Positions 18,075 through 25,815 of a DNA stretch of 64,000 nucleotides are shown here, piece by piece. The DNA lies in NCBI RefSeq assembly GCF_004564235.1, contig NZ_SOMN01000008.1, positions 89,090 to 153,089 of the forward strand, given 5' to 3'. The first letter of the stretch is position 1. Every line of letters starts with the position of its first letter. Source of the DNA: Cohnella luojiensis. Its GTDB lineage: Bacteria; Bacillota; Bacilli; Paenibacillales; Paenibacillaceae. Both the position numbers and the translations under genes were made by a program. Below the pieces are notes generated by a model that ran no database searches, was not told where the DNA came from, and saw nothing but the letters and a program-made list of their open reading frames with translations.

Positions 18075-19223
18075 TTATTCTCTTTGAAAACCAAGCCATC
18101 TCTCCGCCGTATGCTGCCACAGAAAATGGTTTAAAACCCGCTCTCTTCCCCTTCGCCCCAACTCCTTGCGGACCACTTCCTGGACGAGCAAATAGACGAT
18201 TTTTTCCGAGAGCTCCGGTACGATGGCCGTCGAATCCGCCGATACCAGATAACCGGTAGAACCATCGGCCACGACCTCCTTCATGCCCCCCGCTTTCGTT
18301 GCGACGACTGGCAACTCGGCAGCCATCGCCTCTAGGTTAACCAATCCGAATGCCTCCTGTCCTATGGAGGGCACGACGGCGATATCCGCCATCGCGAACC
18401 AGTTCGGAATCTCGTGGTGAGGGACATAAGGTTGAAAATGAACGTTATTCTTCCATCGTCTGGCCTGATTATGGAGTCGTCTCACATATCCGGTCTGCCG
18501 ATGCGAGCCATATAACGCGCTTCCGACGATGACGACGAGAACATCCGGGGCATTCGAGATAAGCGCAGGCAACGTAGACAACAGATGGTGTACGCCTTTC
18601 TGGGGAATTAGCCTTCCGACATACAGCACGATTGGACGGTTTCCCCATCCGTGACGTCTCCGCCACTCCTCGCGCATGCACATTCCTTCTAACGTGGATC
18701 TCCCCGGAAACCTTTCCGCATCGACTCCAAGATAATTGACCCTTATTTTCGCCGCTGCCTGGGGTACATGCTTATCAATATACTCCCGGAGAAACTCGCT
18801 GTTTACTTGTATATAATCTGCCGCCTGCAAGCAAATCTTCCGTTTCCGCTCGCTTATATACGGCGCTTTAATGAATGTCGTCGAATGTAAATTTAACCCT
18901 ATACGGCTCCGGGGAAAAGATTGTTTCAACCGGGGAACCCATAAAGGACGGTTCTCGACCTGTATGACGTCCGGTTTGTATTTTGCTAACCTGCCGCGCA
19001 CGAGCTTGAAGTATTTGATCTTGTTCGCTGCCGGTAATCTCTCGACCGAAACGCCGTTCAAGCTTCCTTTCGTGGAAAGTCTTTTGCCGATTCGCCCGTA
19101 AATTCTGGCATTGACGTGCGGAACAAGCCCGGGTACGACCATCTCCACCACCCGCTCGACCGAGCCTCCCATGGAGGAAGGAACGGGAAAAGCTCCCGGA
19201 GTAATGAAAGCCGCTTTAAGCAT
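18075..19223 (-). CDS. GT4 glycosyltransferase
   Basis: 382 residues with GT-B architecture. The N-terminal acceptor domain begins LKAAFITPGAFPVP and has GGSVERVVE. The C-terminal donor domain has VLYVGRLIPQKGVHHLL and the nucleotide-sugar binding EAFGLVNLEAMAAELPVVAT (EX7E motif). This resembles the CotSA/YtcC group of coat-associated GT4 proteins more than cell-wall teichoic enzymes, but that link is tentative. Start: GGAG is 9 bases before ATG 19223 and 3 bases before ATG 19229; the first fits better. It precedes the fibre gene in the same orientation and probably acts in the same pathway. Confidence 0.85.
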   Translation of the reverse strand: MLKAAFITPGAFPVPSSMGGSVERVVEMVVPGLVPHVNARIYGRIGKRLSTKGSLNGVSVERLPAANKIKYFKLVRGRLAKYKPDVIQVENRPLWVPRLKQSFPRSRIGLNLHSTTFIKAPYISERKRKICLQAADYIQVNSEFLREYIDKHVPQAAAKIRVNYLGVDAERFPGRSTLEGMCMREEWRRRHGWGNRPIVLYVGRLIPQKGVHHLLSTLPALISNAPDVLVVIVGSALYGSHRQTGYVRRLHNQARRWKNNVHFQPYVPHHEIPNWFAMADIAVVPSIGQEAFGLVNLEAMAAELPVVATKAGGMKEVVADGSTGYLVSADSTAIVPELSEKIVYLLVQEVVRKELGRRGRERVLNHFLWQHTAERWLGFQRE

Positions 19224-19389
19224 CGCCATCTTCTCCTTACCGGACAAATCTTGCTTGACGTGACAGCTTATACGAATCTAGAGAGAATAGACACGGCTCA
19301 TACCCTGTGAACGGCGACTATTGCACTTTGCCTACCGATGTGTCACAATTCACGGGAATATAATTTACGACAAAGGAGTGCTCGGCCGC

Positions 19390-20181
19390 ATGAATCGCCC
19401 GCTGCTGCGCATGATGACGGAGCTGTCCTCACGCAAATTCGTGTCCCAATTAACGGGACGTTTCGCTAAATCTTCCTTAAGTCGCAGATGGATTCCCCGT
19501 TTCGCCGCGATGTACAAAATTCCTGTAGAAGAAGCGGAGAAAACGTTGGAGGAGTATCGCTCGCTTAATGATTTCTTCACTCGCAGACTGAAGCCAGGTA
19601 TACGCCCGATCGACGCGACGGCTGGCGCCTTGGTTAGTCCCGTAGATGCGAAAATAACCGGCTGCGGCGTTATCGAAGACGGTATGCTGCTGCAGGTCAA
19701 AGGTCAGGATTACACGATTGAAGAGCTCCTCAACGGTTCGCCGAGAATGTCTCAGTATTTGCAAGGCTATTTCTGGGTTTTATACTTGAGCCCGACGGAC
19801 TACCACCGAATCCATTCCCCTTGCGAAGGCGAAATCGTAGAAACCGAACACATTCCCGGCCGCGTGTATCCCGTCAACGAGTTTGGCCTCACCTCCATGA
19901 AACGCGTACTTTCCCGCAACGAGAGGTTGGTCACTTACATCCGCAACGACATCGGCGAAGTCGCCGTCGTAAAAGTCGGCGCCCTGAACGTGAGCAGCAT
20001 TAAGTACGTCGAACCTATGCCCAAGTTACTGGAGCGCGGCGACGAGCTTGCTTACTTCGAATTCGGCTCGACGATCGTCCTGCTTACCGAGGACGGAACG
20101 CTTGAACCCCGCTCCAACCTAAAGACCGGAGACAAGGTTCGCATGGGCGAGAAGCTCGGCATGTTGAAGGTTAGGAATTAA
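19390..20181 (+). CDS. psd: Phosphatidylserine decarboxylase
   Basis: 263 residues, normal for Firmicutes Psd. It converts phosphatidylserine to phosphatidylethanolamine at the membrane. Visible features: YRSLNDFFTRRL near residue 55, SPVDAKI, the YHRIHSP block, and GST within FEFGSTIV near residue 227, where self-cleavage makes the pyruvoyl cofactor and the alpha and beta chains. ATG 19390 follows AAAGGAG by 11 bases, a little long; an in-frame GTG at 19378 lies too close to that site. No pssA is next to it. It is divergent from the GT4 gene, and the 160-bp gap holds a TATAAT-like element near 19359. Confidence 0.92.
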   Translation: MNRPLLRMMTELSSRKFVSQLTGRFAKSSLSRRWIPRFAAMYKIPVEEAEKTLEEYRSLNDFFTRRLKPGIRPIDATAGALVSPVDAKITGCGVIEDGMLLQVKGQDYTIEELLNGSPRMSQYLQGYFWVLYLSPTDYHRIHSPCEGEIVETEHIPGRVYPVNEFGLTSMKRVLSRNERLVTYIRNDIGEVAVVKVGALNVSSIKYVEPMPKLLERGDELAYFEFGSTIVLLTEDGTLEPRSNLKTGDKVRMGEKLGMLKVRN

Positions 20182-20194
20182 ACATTGCTAGTGG

Positions 20195-20238
20195 AAAAAG
20201 AAACCCCGTCTCTTATAGAGAGAACGGGGTTTCTTTTG
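20195..20238 (+). terminator. Terminator of psd
   Basis: AAAGAAACCCCGT pairs with ACGGGGTTTCTTT around a short loop and ends in TTTT; 14 bases after the psd stop. A strong intrinsic terminator, symmetric enough to work on both strands. Confidence 0.85.
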
Positions 20239-20264
20239 ACTAATTATCGCTCCGACTAACCAAA

Positions 20265-20590
20265 TAACCGTACCGCAGGAACGCTTATTTCACCAAAAGT
20301 ACCTCCGAACAACCAAATAACCGCGCCGGGAACGCTTATTTCGCCAAAAGTGCCTCCGAACAAACAAATACCCGCGCCAGGAACGCTTATTTCGCCAATA
20401 GTACCTCCGACTAACCAAATACCCGCGCCAGGAACGCTTATTCCGCCAATAGTGCCTCCGAACAAACAAATAACCGCGCCAGGAACGCTTATTTCGCCAA
20501 AAGTGCCTCCGAACAAACAAATAACCGCGCCAGGAACGCTTATTTTGCCAAAAGTACCTCCGACTAACCCAATTACTTGCGCCGCAAGTG
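20265..20590. repeat. Tandem repeat array, family A inverted (6 x 51 bp)
   Basis: Six 51-bp copies carrying AACGCTTATTTCGCCAAAAG and ACAAATAACCGCGCC, the reverse complement of the array at 3655-4015. It lies between convergent psd and the AraC gene, directly followed by array B. Confidence 0.9.
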
Positions 20591-20599
20591 CCTCCAACT

Positions 20600-21034
20600 G
20601 CTACTTTCGGCGGTTTAAGCCGCTCCCAGCGGCTTAAAGGGTCTCGCGGGTGCTACTTTCTGCGGTTTAAGCCGCTCCCAGCGGCTTAAAGGTCTCACGG
20701 GTGCTACTTTTGGCGATTTAAGCCGCTCCCAGCGGCTTAAAGGGTCTCGCGGGTGCTACTTTCGGCGGTTTAAGCCGCTCCCAGCGGCTTAAAGGTCTCG
20801 CGTCTGCTACTTTCGGCGGTTTAAGCCGCTCCCAGCGGCTTAAAGGTCTCGCGTCTGCTACTTTCGGCGGTTTAAGCCGCTCCCAGCGGCTTAAAGGTCT
20901 CGCGGGTGCTACTTTCGGCGGTTTAAGCCGCTCCCAGCGGCTTAAAGGGTCTCGCGGGTGCTACTTTTGGCGATTTAAGCCGCTCCCAGCGGCTTAAAGG
21001 TCTCGCGGGTGCTACTTTTGGCGGTTTAAGCCGC
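20600..21034. repeat. Tandem repeat array, family B (8.5 x ~52 bp)
   Basis: Eight full copies and a half copy of a 51-52 bp unit whose core TTTAAGCCGCT-CCC-AGCGGCTTAAA is a perfect 11-bp inverted repeat with a 3-base loop. The right end stops exactly at the TGA of the AraC gene (21035). Transcripts from either side would form a chain of identical hairpins. Confidence 0.92.
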
Positions 21035-21820
21035 TCAACGAATTTCCGATGGACTTTTCCCCGTATACTGCTTGAACTGACGGCTGAAGAAGAAGATGTC
21101 CCGGTAGCCCAGCGCGTCCGCGACTTCCGTCACGTTCATGCCCGCATGCATGAGCAAATGCTGCGCCCGTTCGATTCTCGTGCGGATCATGTACGTTTGC
21201 ACGGACATGCCGATGAGCTCCTTGAATTTAATAGAGAAATAACGGGACGACAGCCCCGCCCTCTTCCCGAGGTCGTCCACCCGGTGAACGACGCCGGGAT
21301 GCTGCTGGATGTAATTGGCCACCTCGCGTATGCTCTCGGTCAATTGATTGCTCGCTTTGCGTTCAACGGGCTCATCGCGATCATGCCGCAGCAAGTGGAT
21401 AATCAGCTGCTTGAGAATCAGACGGGCTTCTTCCTCCGCGGCGAAGGTACGGACAAGAAACAAACGTACATACTTGGCCAGCATGTGCTCGAAATCGAAT
21501 ATCTCATCCAATTGCCTGTAAGGCTCCGGAATGAGGGATGCCGGTTCGGTTACGTCGAAATGTATATACGTAAGAACAAGCGGCTTCTGCGGATTATGGG
21601 TAGCGCTTGTATGGTCTCCCGGACGGAACAGGAAGCAGCTGCCTTTCCCCAACTTATAAGATTGCCCGTTGAGGAACAATTCCCCTTCCCCGCTCCATAC
21701 GTAGAAAATATCGTAATTGGCTAACGGCTTCTCGCGCTTTTGCCACTTCCATCCGGGCTCGCAGGAAATCTTGGCGAACGCCGGGAGCAGCACGAATGCG
21801 GATGGTTGCAAATCAAGCAT
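21035..21820 (-). CDS. AraC-family transcriptional regulator
   Basis: 261 residues. The N-terminal cupin-like sensor domain (about 1-140) includes GEGELFLNGQSYKLGKGSCF and FRPGDHTSA. The C-terminal AraC DNA-binding domain (about 160-261) has two helix-turn-helix motifs (VDDLGKRAGLSSRYFS and VTEVADALGYRDIFFFSRQF). The layout is typical of carbohydrate-responsive regulators, but no transport or catabolic genes are adjacent. ATG 21820 follows AAGGAGG and overlaps the end of the MocR gene by 8 bases, so the two regulators are co-transcribed. The stop codon touches repeat array B. Confidence 0.88.
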   Translation of the reverse strand: MLDLQPSAFVLLPAFAKISCEPGWKWQKREKPLANYDIFYVWSGEGELFLNGQSYKLGKGSCFLFRPGDHTSATHNPQKPLVLTYIHFDVTEPASLIPEPYRQLDEIFDFEHMLAKYVRLFLVRTFAAEEEARLILKQLIIHLLRHDRDEPVERKASNQLTESIREVANYIQQHPGVVHRVDDLGKRAGLSSRYFSIKFKELIGMSVQTYMIRTRIERAQHLLMHAGMNVTEVADALGYRDIFFFSRQFKQYTGKSPSEIR

Positions 21821-23372
21821 GAACGGTTCCTCCTTGACCCTTGTGGGAGTCGATCAATCCCAATAGATGTGCCGCTTGGCTTATCCGCCTAATTCCTTCT
21901 TCGATTCGACTATCGTCCAAATGAGCAAAACCAAACAGCGAGGAAGGCGAACCGGAAACGTTCGAACGACTTGTTTCATACCTCGCTCCGTCCCTCCAAG
22001 TTACCCCAAGCTTGGCGCATTCCCGAACCAATCGCTCATATTCCTCGGCGGAAAGATTCCATCTTGCGAACAAATGAAGCCCCGCATCGGACGGCAAAAC
22101 TTCAAATAATCCGTGTAACTCCCGCTCCAGGCCGACTCGAAGACAATTCTCCAGCTTTCCGTAAATCCTGCGCATCCTGCGCATATGCCGGTTATAACCG
22201 CCCTCCGTCATCCAACCGGCCAATGCCTGCTGCTCCGCGATTCCCGTCGGATAGGGATCGTACAGCTTCTTGGCCATGATAAACGGTTGGATAAGCTCCT
22301 TCGGGAGCACGGCGTAGCCAATACGAACGCCAACGCTCATCGAGCGGGAGAAGGTACCGACATAGACGACCCGGCCTTCTCGGTCCAACGCCTTAAGCGG
22401 CTCGATCGGGCGGCCTCCCCAGCGAAAATCGCTGTCGTAATCATCTTCGATAATCCAAGCGCTGCTTCGGGAAGCCCATGACAATAGCTCGCGGCGGCGT
22501 TCATAACTAAGCACTGCACCCGTAGGAAACTGCCGGGTTGGCGTGACGAATAGGAGCTGCGCCTTCCAATCCCGAGGGACGATCCCGCTGCCGTCCACCT
22601 GCTCCGCGATGACATTGGCGCCAGTTGCGTAAACGGCCCTATGTATTCCCGTATAACAAGGGCTTTCGATTACCGCCGTTTTTCCTTCTTCCAGCAGCAA
22701 TTGGGAAAGCAGTGCGATGGCCTGCATGGAGCCGGAGGTGATGACGACATCCCCGGCATCGCACGTTATGCCCCTCTCCCGCCTTAAACGGCTTGCGATC
22801 GCCAGACGCAGAGGCAAGCTGCCTTCCGCGGAATGAATATCGTCCCGCTTCGAATCTCCGAGCCTTTTCCACTGCAAAGCCACCTCGGCTTTCCATTCCG
22901 TCCATGGGAACCACCCCGTGCCGACTCCCTCCGGAACGAAAGATATAATCTCGGATACCGAATAACTGGGGTCGGCGTCCGGTAACGGATCGTACATCGC
23001 GGAGTTCGGCTCCATCAACTTACGCCCCCAACTCGTTAAGTCCGGTGATGCCATCGGTGGGCACCAATCATCGTTCGGACCGCCAGACAGCCGCGAAGCC
23101 GCTTCATCCGCTCTCCATCCGGAGACAAAAGTGCCTCTGCCGACTCCCGATTGCACGAAGCCTTCCGCGGTAAGCATATCGTAAGCGACGCTTACGCTGC
23201 CGCGGGATACATCGTACAATGCGGCAAGCTGCCTAGTTGAGGGCAATCTTTCGCCTGGCGCAAGCTTTCCTTCGGTAATCGCTTCACGAATGGACAAGTA
23301 CAGGGCCAGATGTTTGCTCCCGCATTCGGAGAGCTTAACGGTATACGCGAATGGCGAGCTCAGGTTTTTCAC
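21813..23372 (-). CDS. MocR-type GntR/aminotransferase regulator
   Basis: About 519 residues. It has a GntR winged helix (LYLSIREAITEGKLAPGERL, then LPSTRQLAALYDVSRGSV) joined to a fold-type I aminotransferase-like domain that binds PLP (IIEDDYDSDFR; SFSRSMSVGVRIGY). MocR/PdxR/GabR proteins use PLP or amine adducts as effector and usually control a divergent gene, here the FMN-binding protein at 23477. The start is uncertain: the frame reaches 23426, but that codon lies inside a near-perfect promoter whose transcript would begin near 23391. The first start inside the transcript is GTG 23372, with a poorly spaced AAGAGG. Confidence 0.85.
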   Translation of the reverse strand: MKNLSSPFAYTVKLSECGSKHLALYLSIREAITEGKLAPGERLPSTRQLAALYDVSRGSVSVAYDMLTAEGFVQSGVGRGTFVSGWRADEAASRLSGGPNDDWCPPMASPDLTSWGRKLMEPNSAMYDPLPDADPSYSVSEIISFVPEGVGTGWFPWTEWKAEVALQWKRLGDSKRDDIHSAEGSLPLRLAIASRLRRERGITCDAGDVVITSGSMQAIALLSQLLLEEGKTAVIESPCYTGIHRAVYATGANVIAEQVDGSGIVPRDWKAQLLFVTPTRQFPTGAVLSYERRRELLSWASRSSAWIIEDDYDSDFRWGGRPIEPLKALDREGRVVYVGTFSRSMSVGVRIGYAVLPKELIQPFIMAKKLYDPYPTGIAEQQALAGWMTEGGYNRHMRRMRRIYGKLENCLRVGLERELHGLFEVLPSDAGLHLFARWNLSAEEYERLVRECAKLGVTWRDGARYETSRSNVSGSPSSLFGFAHLDDSRIEEGIRRISQAAHLLGLIDSHKGQGGTVHA

Positions 23373-23397
23373 CCTCTTGGAATGGACTAGTCTTTTT

Positions 23398-23426
23398 AAT
23401 GTAAATTGGATCTTTTCACTTGTCAA
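23398..23426 (-). promoter_or_regulatory. SigA promoter of the MocR-AraC operon
   Basis: Minus strand TTGACA (23421-23426), 17-base spacer, TACATT (23398-23403). The promoter sits in the divergent gap where a MocR protein would be expected to bind; ATGGACTAGTC lies just downstream as a possible half-site (inference). Confidence 0.7.
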
Positions 23427-23476
23427 TGACAGCCTTACACTTAAGCCTCAACGAGAGACGGTGGAGGCGAAACCGA

Positions 23477-24103
23477 ATGAGAAGGAAAGAGTTCCAAGTA
23501 TCTGAGCCGGAGCTGTGCGAGAGCTTCCTGGAGGAGCGGCATGACGGCGTGCTGACATTCAACGGCGCGGACGGATGGCCAAAGGCAGTGCCGCTTAACT
23601 ATGTCTACCACGGGGACGCGGTCTATTTTCATGGAAGTAAGCATGGGGAGAAAATGGCGGGATTAGCCGCCGATCCGAGAGCGGAATTCGTGGTTTATCA
23701 AGCGCATGCCTTCATTCCTTCCTATTTCTCGGATCCCTACTTGGCTTGTCCGGCGACCGTGTTCTTCCGTTCCGTTCGCATAAGAGGAACCGTTGAACAG
23801 GTAGAAGACCCGGCAGAGAAGTCATCCGCGCTTGCCGCGCTATTGAAGCGGATGCAGCCTGAAGGCGGGCACGCCCCGATCGACGCCGAAGATAAGCGCT
23901 ACGCAGGCTCCTTGCGCGGAGTAGCCGTGCTTCGGCTGGATCCGGAAGAGATGTCGGGCAAGTTCAAATTCGGGCAAAATCTATCGGAAAAAAGCAGAGA
24001 AAAAGTCGTAACCGGATTGTGCGAGCGCAACCTTCCGGATGATGCCGACGCGATAAAGCGCATTCGCGACAGCGCGTTAAAGTGCCCCGTCGATCATTCC
24101 TAG
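23477..24103 (+). CDS. FMN-binding pyridoxamine-5-phosphate-oxidase-like protein
   Basis: 208 residues of the Pyridox_ox_2/NimA-like split-barrel family. Visible blocks are GVLTFNGADGWPKAVPLNYV near the start, YFHGSKHGEKM, and the family signature ACPATVFFRSVRIRG. Such proteins bind FMN and reduce varied substrates; some give nitroimidazole resistance. It is not the biosynthetic PdxH. ATG 23477 has GTGGAGG about 9 bases upstream; the frame extends further but into the divergent promoter. Divergent from the MocR gene, which probably controls it. Confidence 0.85.
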   Translation: MRRKEFQVSEPELCESFLEERHDGVLTFNGADGWPKAVPLNYVYHGDAVYFHGSKHGEKMAGLAADPRAEFVVYQAHAFIPSYFSDPYLACPATVFFRSVRIRGTVEQVEDPAEKSSALAALLKRMQPEGGHAPIDAEDKRYAGSLRGVAVLRLDPEEMSGKFKFGQNLSEKSREKVVTGLCERNLPDDADAIKRIRDSALKCPVDHS

Positions 24104-24143
24104 ATTAATCCGATTCTTTTTTCGGCGAAAGCCGCCGATTTCA

Positions 24144-24172
24144 ATGACGCTCCTCTTCCAATAGTGTATAAT
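24144..24172 (+). promoter_or_regulatory. SigA promoter of the aminotransferase gene
   Basis: ATGACG (24144-24149), 17-base spacer, TATAAT (24167-24172); 40 bases upstream of the ATG at 24213. Confidence 0.65.
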
Positions 24173-24212
24173 ATCACCTAATGAATATTGGAATCTTGGA
24201 AGGATGGAAGTC

Positions 24213-25517
24213 ATGAACCCCCTTGCCCAGCAGCTGAACGAAACGATTACCCGGGACGATCCCAAGGTCGCCGAGATGCTTTCCGGACTTGGAAAAGCGA
24301 TCTATATGCCCAAAGTCGGCATATTGAGCCAATCCGCGGAAGCCAAACAGAAGGCGAATGTCTATAACGCCACGATCGGCATTGCCACCGAGAACGGCAA
24401 ACCGATGCATCTGGAAGTCATTCAAGAAACGTTGTCCGCTTACGATCCTAAGGATCTTTACGAATATGCCCCTCCGGGGGGAAAACCCGAGCTCCGCAAC
24501 ATTTGGCGCGATAAGATGCTTATCGAGAATCCTTCGGCAGCGGGTAAGCGCATCAGCCTTCCAGTCGTCACGAACGCGTTGACGCATGGACTGAGCATCG
24601 TGTCCGACCTTTTCGCGGACGCCGGCGATGCCGTTATCGTTCCCGATAAAAACTGGGAGAACTACGAGCTTACCTTCAGCGTTCGCCGGGGTGCGGAGAT
24701 GGTTACCTATCCGCTGTACGACGCGGACAACCGCTTCAATTCGGCTGGCTTGCGGGATGCCCTTCTCACGCAGAAAGAACGCGGCAAAGCGATCGTGCTG
24801 CTCAACTTCCCGATTAATCCGACCGGATACACTCCTGGCGTGGAAGAGGGACGCGAGATCGTCTCCGCCATCCGTGAAGCGGCGGAGGCCGGCATTAACG
24901 TCGTAGCGGTAACCGACGATGCGTACTTCGGATTGTTCTTCGAAGACTCCTTGCAGGAATCCTTGTTCGGCCAATTGTGCGGACTGCACGAGCGCGTTCT
25001 TGCCATTAAAGTTGACGGAGCCACCAAGGAAGAGTACGTATGGGGCTTCCGCGTAGGGTTCATCACTTACGGCGGACTTTCCGAAGCCAGCCTTTCCGCA
25101 CTGGAACAGAAGACGACCGGAATTATCCGCGCTACCATCTCAAGCGGACCGCATCCTTCCCAAACTTTTATCCTTCGCGCGCTGAAATCCGATAAATTCC
25201 AAGCCCAGAAGGAACGGAAGTTCCATATCATGAAAGGCCGCGCCAATAAAGTAAAGCAGCTGCTGGACAGCGGCAAATACGGCGAGGAATGGACTTACTA
25301 TCCGTTCAACTCCGGTTACTTCATGTGCCTCAAGCTGTTGACCTCGGAAGCCGAACCCGTTCGCCAGCGCCTGCTGAACGCTTACGGAGTGGGAACGATC
25401 GCCCTTGGAACGAACGACCTGCGGATAGCCTTCTCCTGCATCGAGGAGCCAAACCTGGAAGACCTGTTCGATCGAATTCACCAAGCCGTGCTGGACGTTA
25501 AGAACGGCAATGCATAA
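24213..25517 (+). CDS. Class I/II PLP-dependent aminotransferase
   Basis: 434 residues, fold-type I. It shows the substrate and cofactor loop YEYAPPGGKPELR, the conserved NFPINPTGY around the PLP-contacting Asn, VTDDAYFGLF, and the Schiff-base lysine in VDGATKEEYVWG near residue 272 followed by the phosphate-binding Arg in FRVGF. It moves an amino group between an amino acid and a keto acid; the substrate is not clear, with aspartate or aromatic amino acids most likely by family. I chose ATG 24213: GGAAGG lies 9 bases upstream and touches the alternative ATG 24204. Monocistronic, with its own promoter and terminator. Confidence 0.88.
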   Translation: MNPLAQQLNETITRDDPKVAEMLSGLGKAIYMPKVGILSQSAEAKQKANVYNATIGIATENGKPMHLEVIQETLSAYDPKDLYEYAPPGGKPELRNIWRDKMLIENPSAAGKRISLPVVTNALTHGLSIVSDLFADAGDAVIVPDKNWENYELTFSVRRGAEMVTYPLYDADNRFNSAGLRDALLTQKERGKAIVLLNFPINPTGYTPGVEEGREIVSAIREAAEAGINVVAVTDDAYFGLFFEDSLQESLFGQLCGLHERVLAIKVDGATKEEYVWGFRVGFITYGGLSEASLSALEQKTTGIIRATISSGPHPSQTFILRALKSDKFQAQKERKFHIMKGRANKVKQLLDSGKYGEEWTYYPFNSGYFMCLKLLTSEAEPVRQRLLNAYGVGTIALGTNDLRIAFSCIEEPNLEDLFDRIHQAVLDVKNGNA

Positions 25518-25519
25518 AC

Positions 25520-25565
25520 GAAAGGAGCAGTTCCCGTTAGCCTTAGGGACTGCTCCTTTTCTTTA
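25520..25565 (+). terminator. Terminator of the aminotransferase gene
   Basis: AAAGGAGCAGTTCCC pairs with GGGACTGCTCCTTTT with one bulged base, followed by CTTTATTT. Almost symmetric, so it may also end transcription of the AraC remnant from the other side. Confidence 0.85.
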
Positions 25566-25566
25566 T

Positions 25567-25785
25567 TTAAGCCCGCTCCCGGTAATCCTTTGGCGTCAAC
25601 CCCGTCTCGTTCTTGAATACGCGGTTAAAGTGCCTGATGTTGGAGAATCCGGTTTGCTCCGCGATGTCCGTTATTTTACTATCGGACGATGCCAGCTTTT
25701 TCTTGGCTTCTTCGATGCGGATTTCGGTCAGCCGTTCGATGAAAGTGCTTCCGGTCTTCTGTTTGAAAAAAATAGCCGCTCTCAC
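25567..25785 (-). pseudogene. AraC-family DNA-binding domain remnant
   Basis: Only 72 residues remain, covering the end of an AraC domain: FFKQKTGSTFIERLTEIRIEEA, then ITDIAEQTGFSNIRHFNRVF and TGLTPKDYRERA. The first helix-turn-helix and any sensor or receiver domain are missing, and the upstream DNA (25786-25815) runs straight to the ecsB stop. The style matches YesN-type response regulators. No convincing ribosome binding site. Probably the 3' remnant of a gene lost by deletion when the ecs region was joined here. Confidence 0.7.
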
Positions 25786-25815
25786 GAAGGAGAACGGACG
25801 GTTAGATTAAGGCAA

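Noticed and set aside
20265..21034. Possible CRISPR array
   Set aside because: Units are contiguous with no unique spacers, and no cas genes are in the window.
23373..23426. N-terminal extension of the MocR protein (start at 23426)
   Set aside because: The extension would overlap a near-consensus promoter with the expected transcription start at about 23391.
24174..24989. 271-codon minus-strand ORF
   Set aside because: Antisense to the aminotransferase, whose PLP-binding motifs are intact; no start signal.
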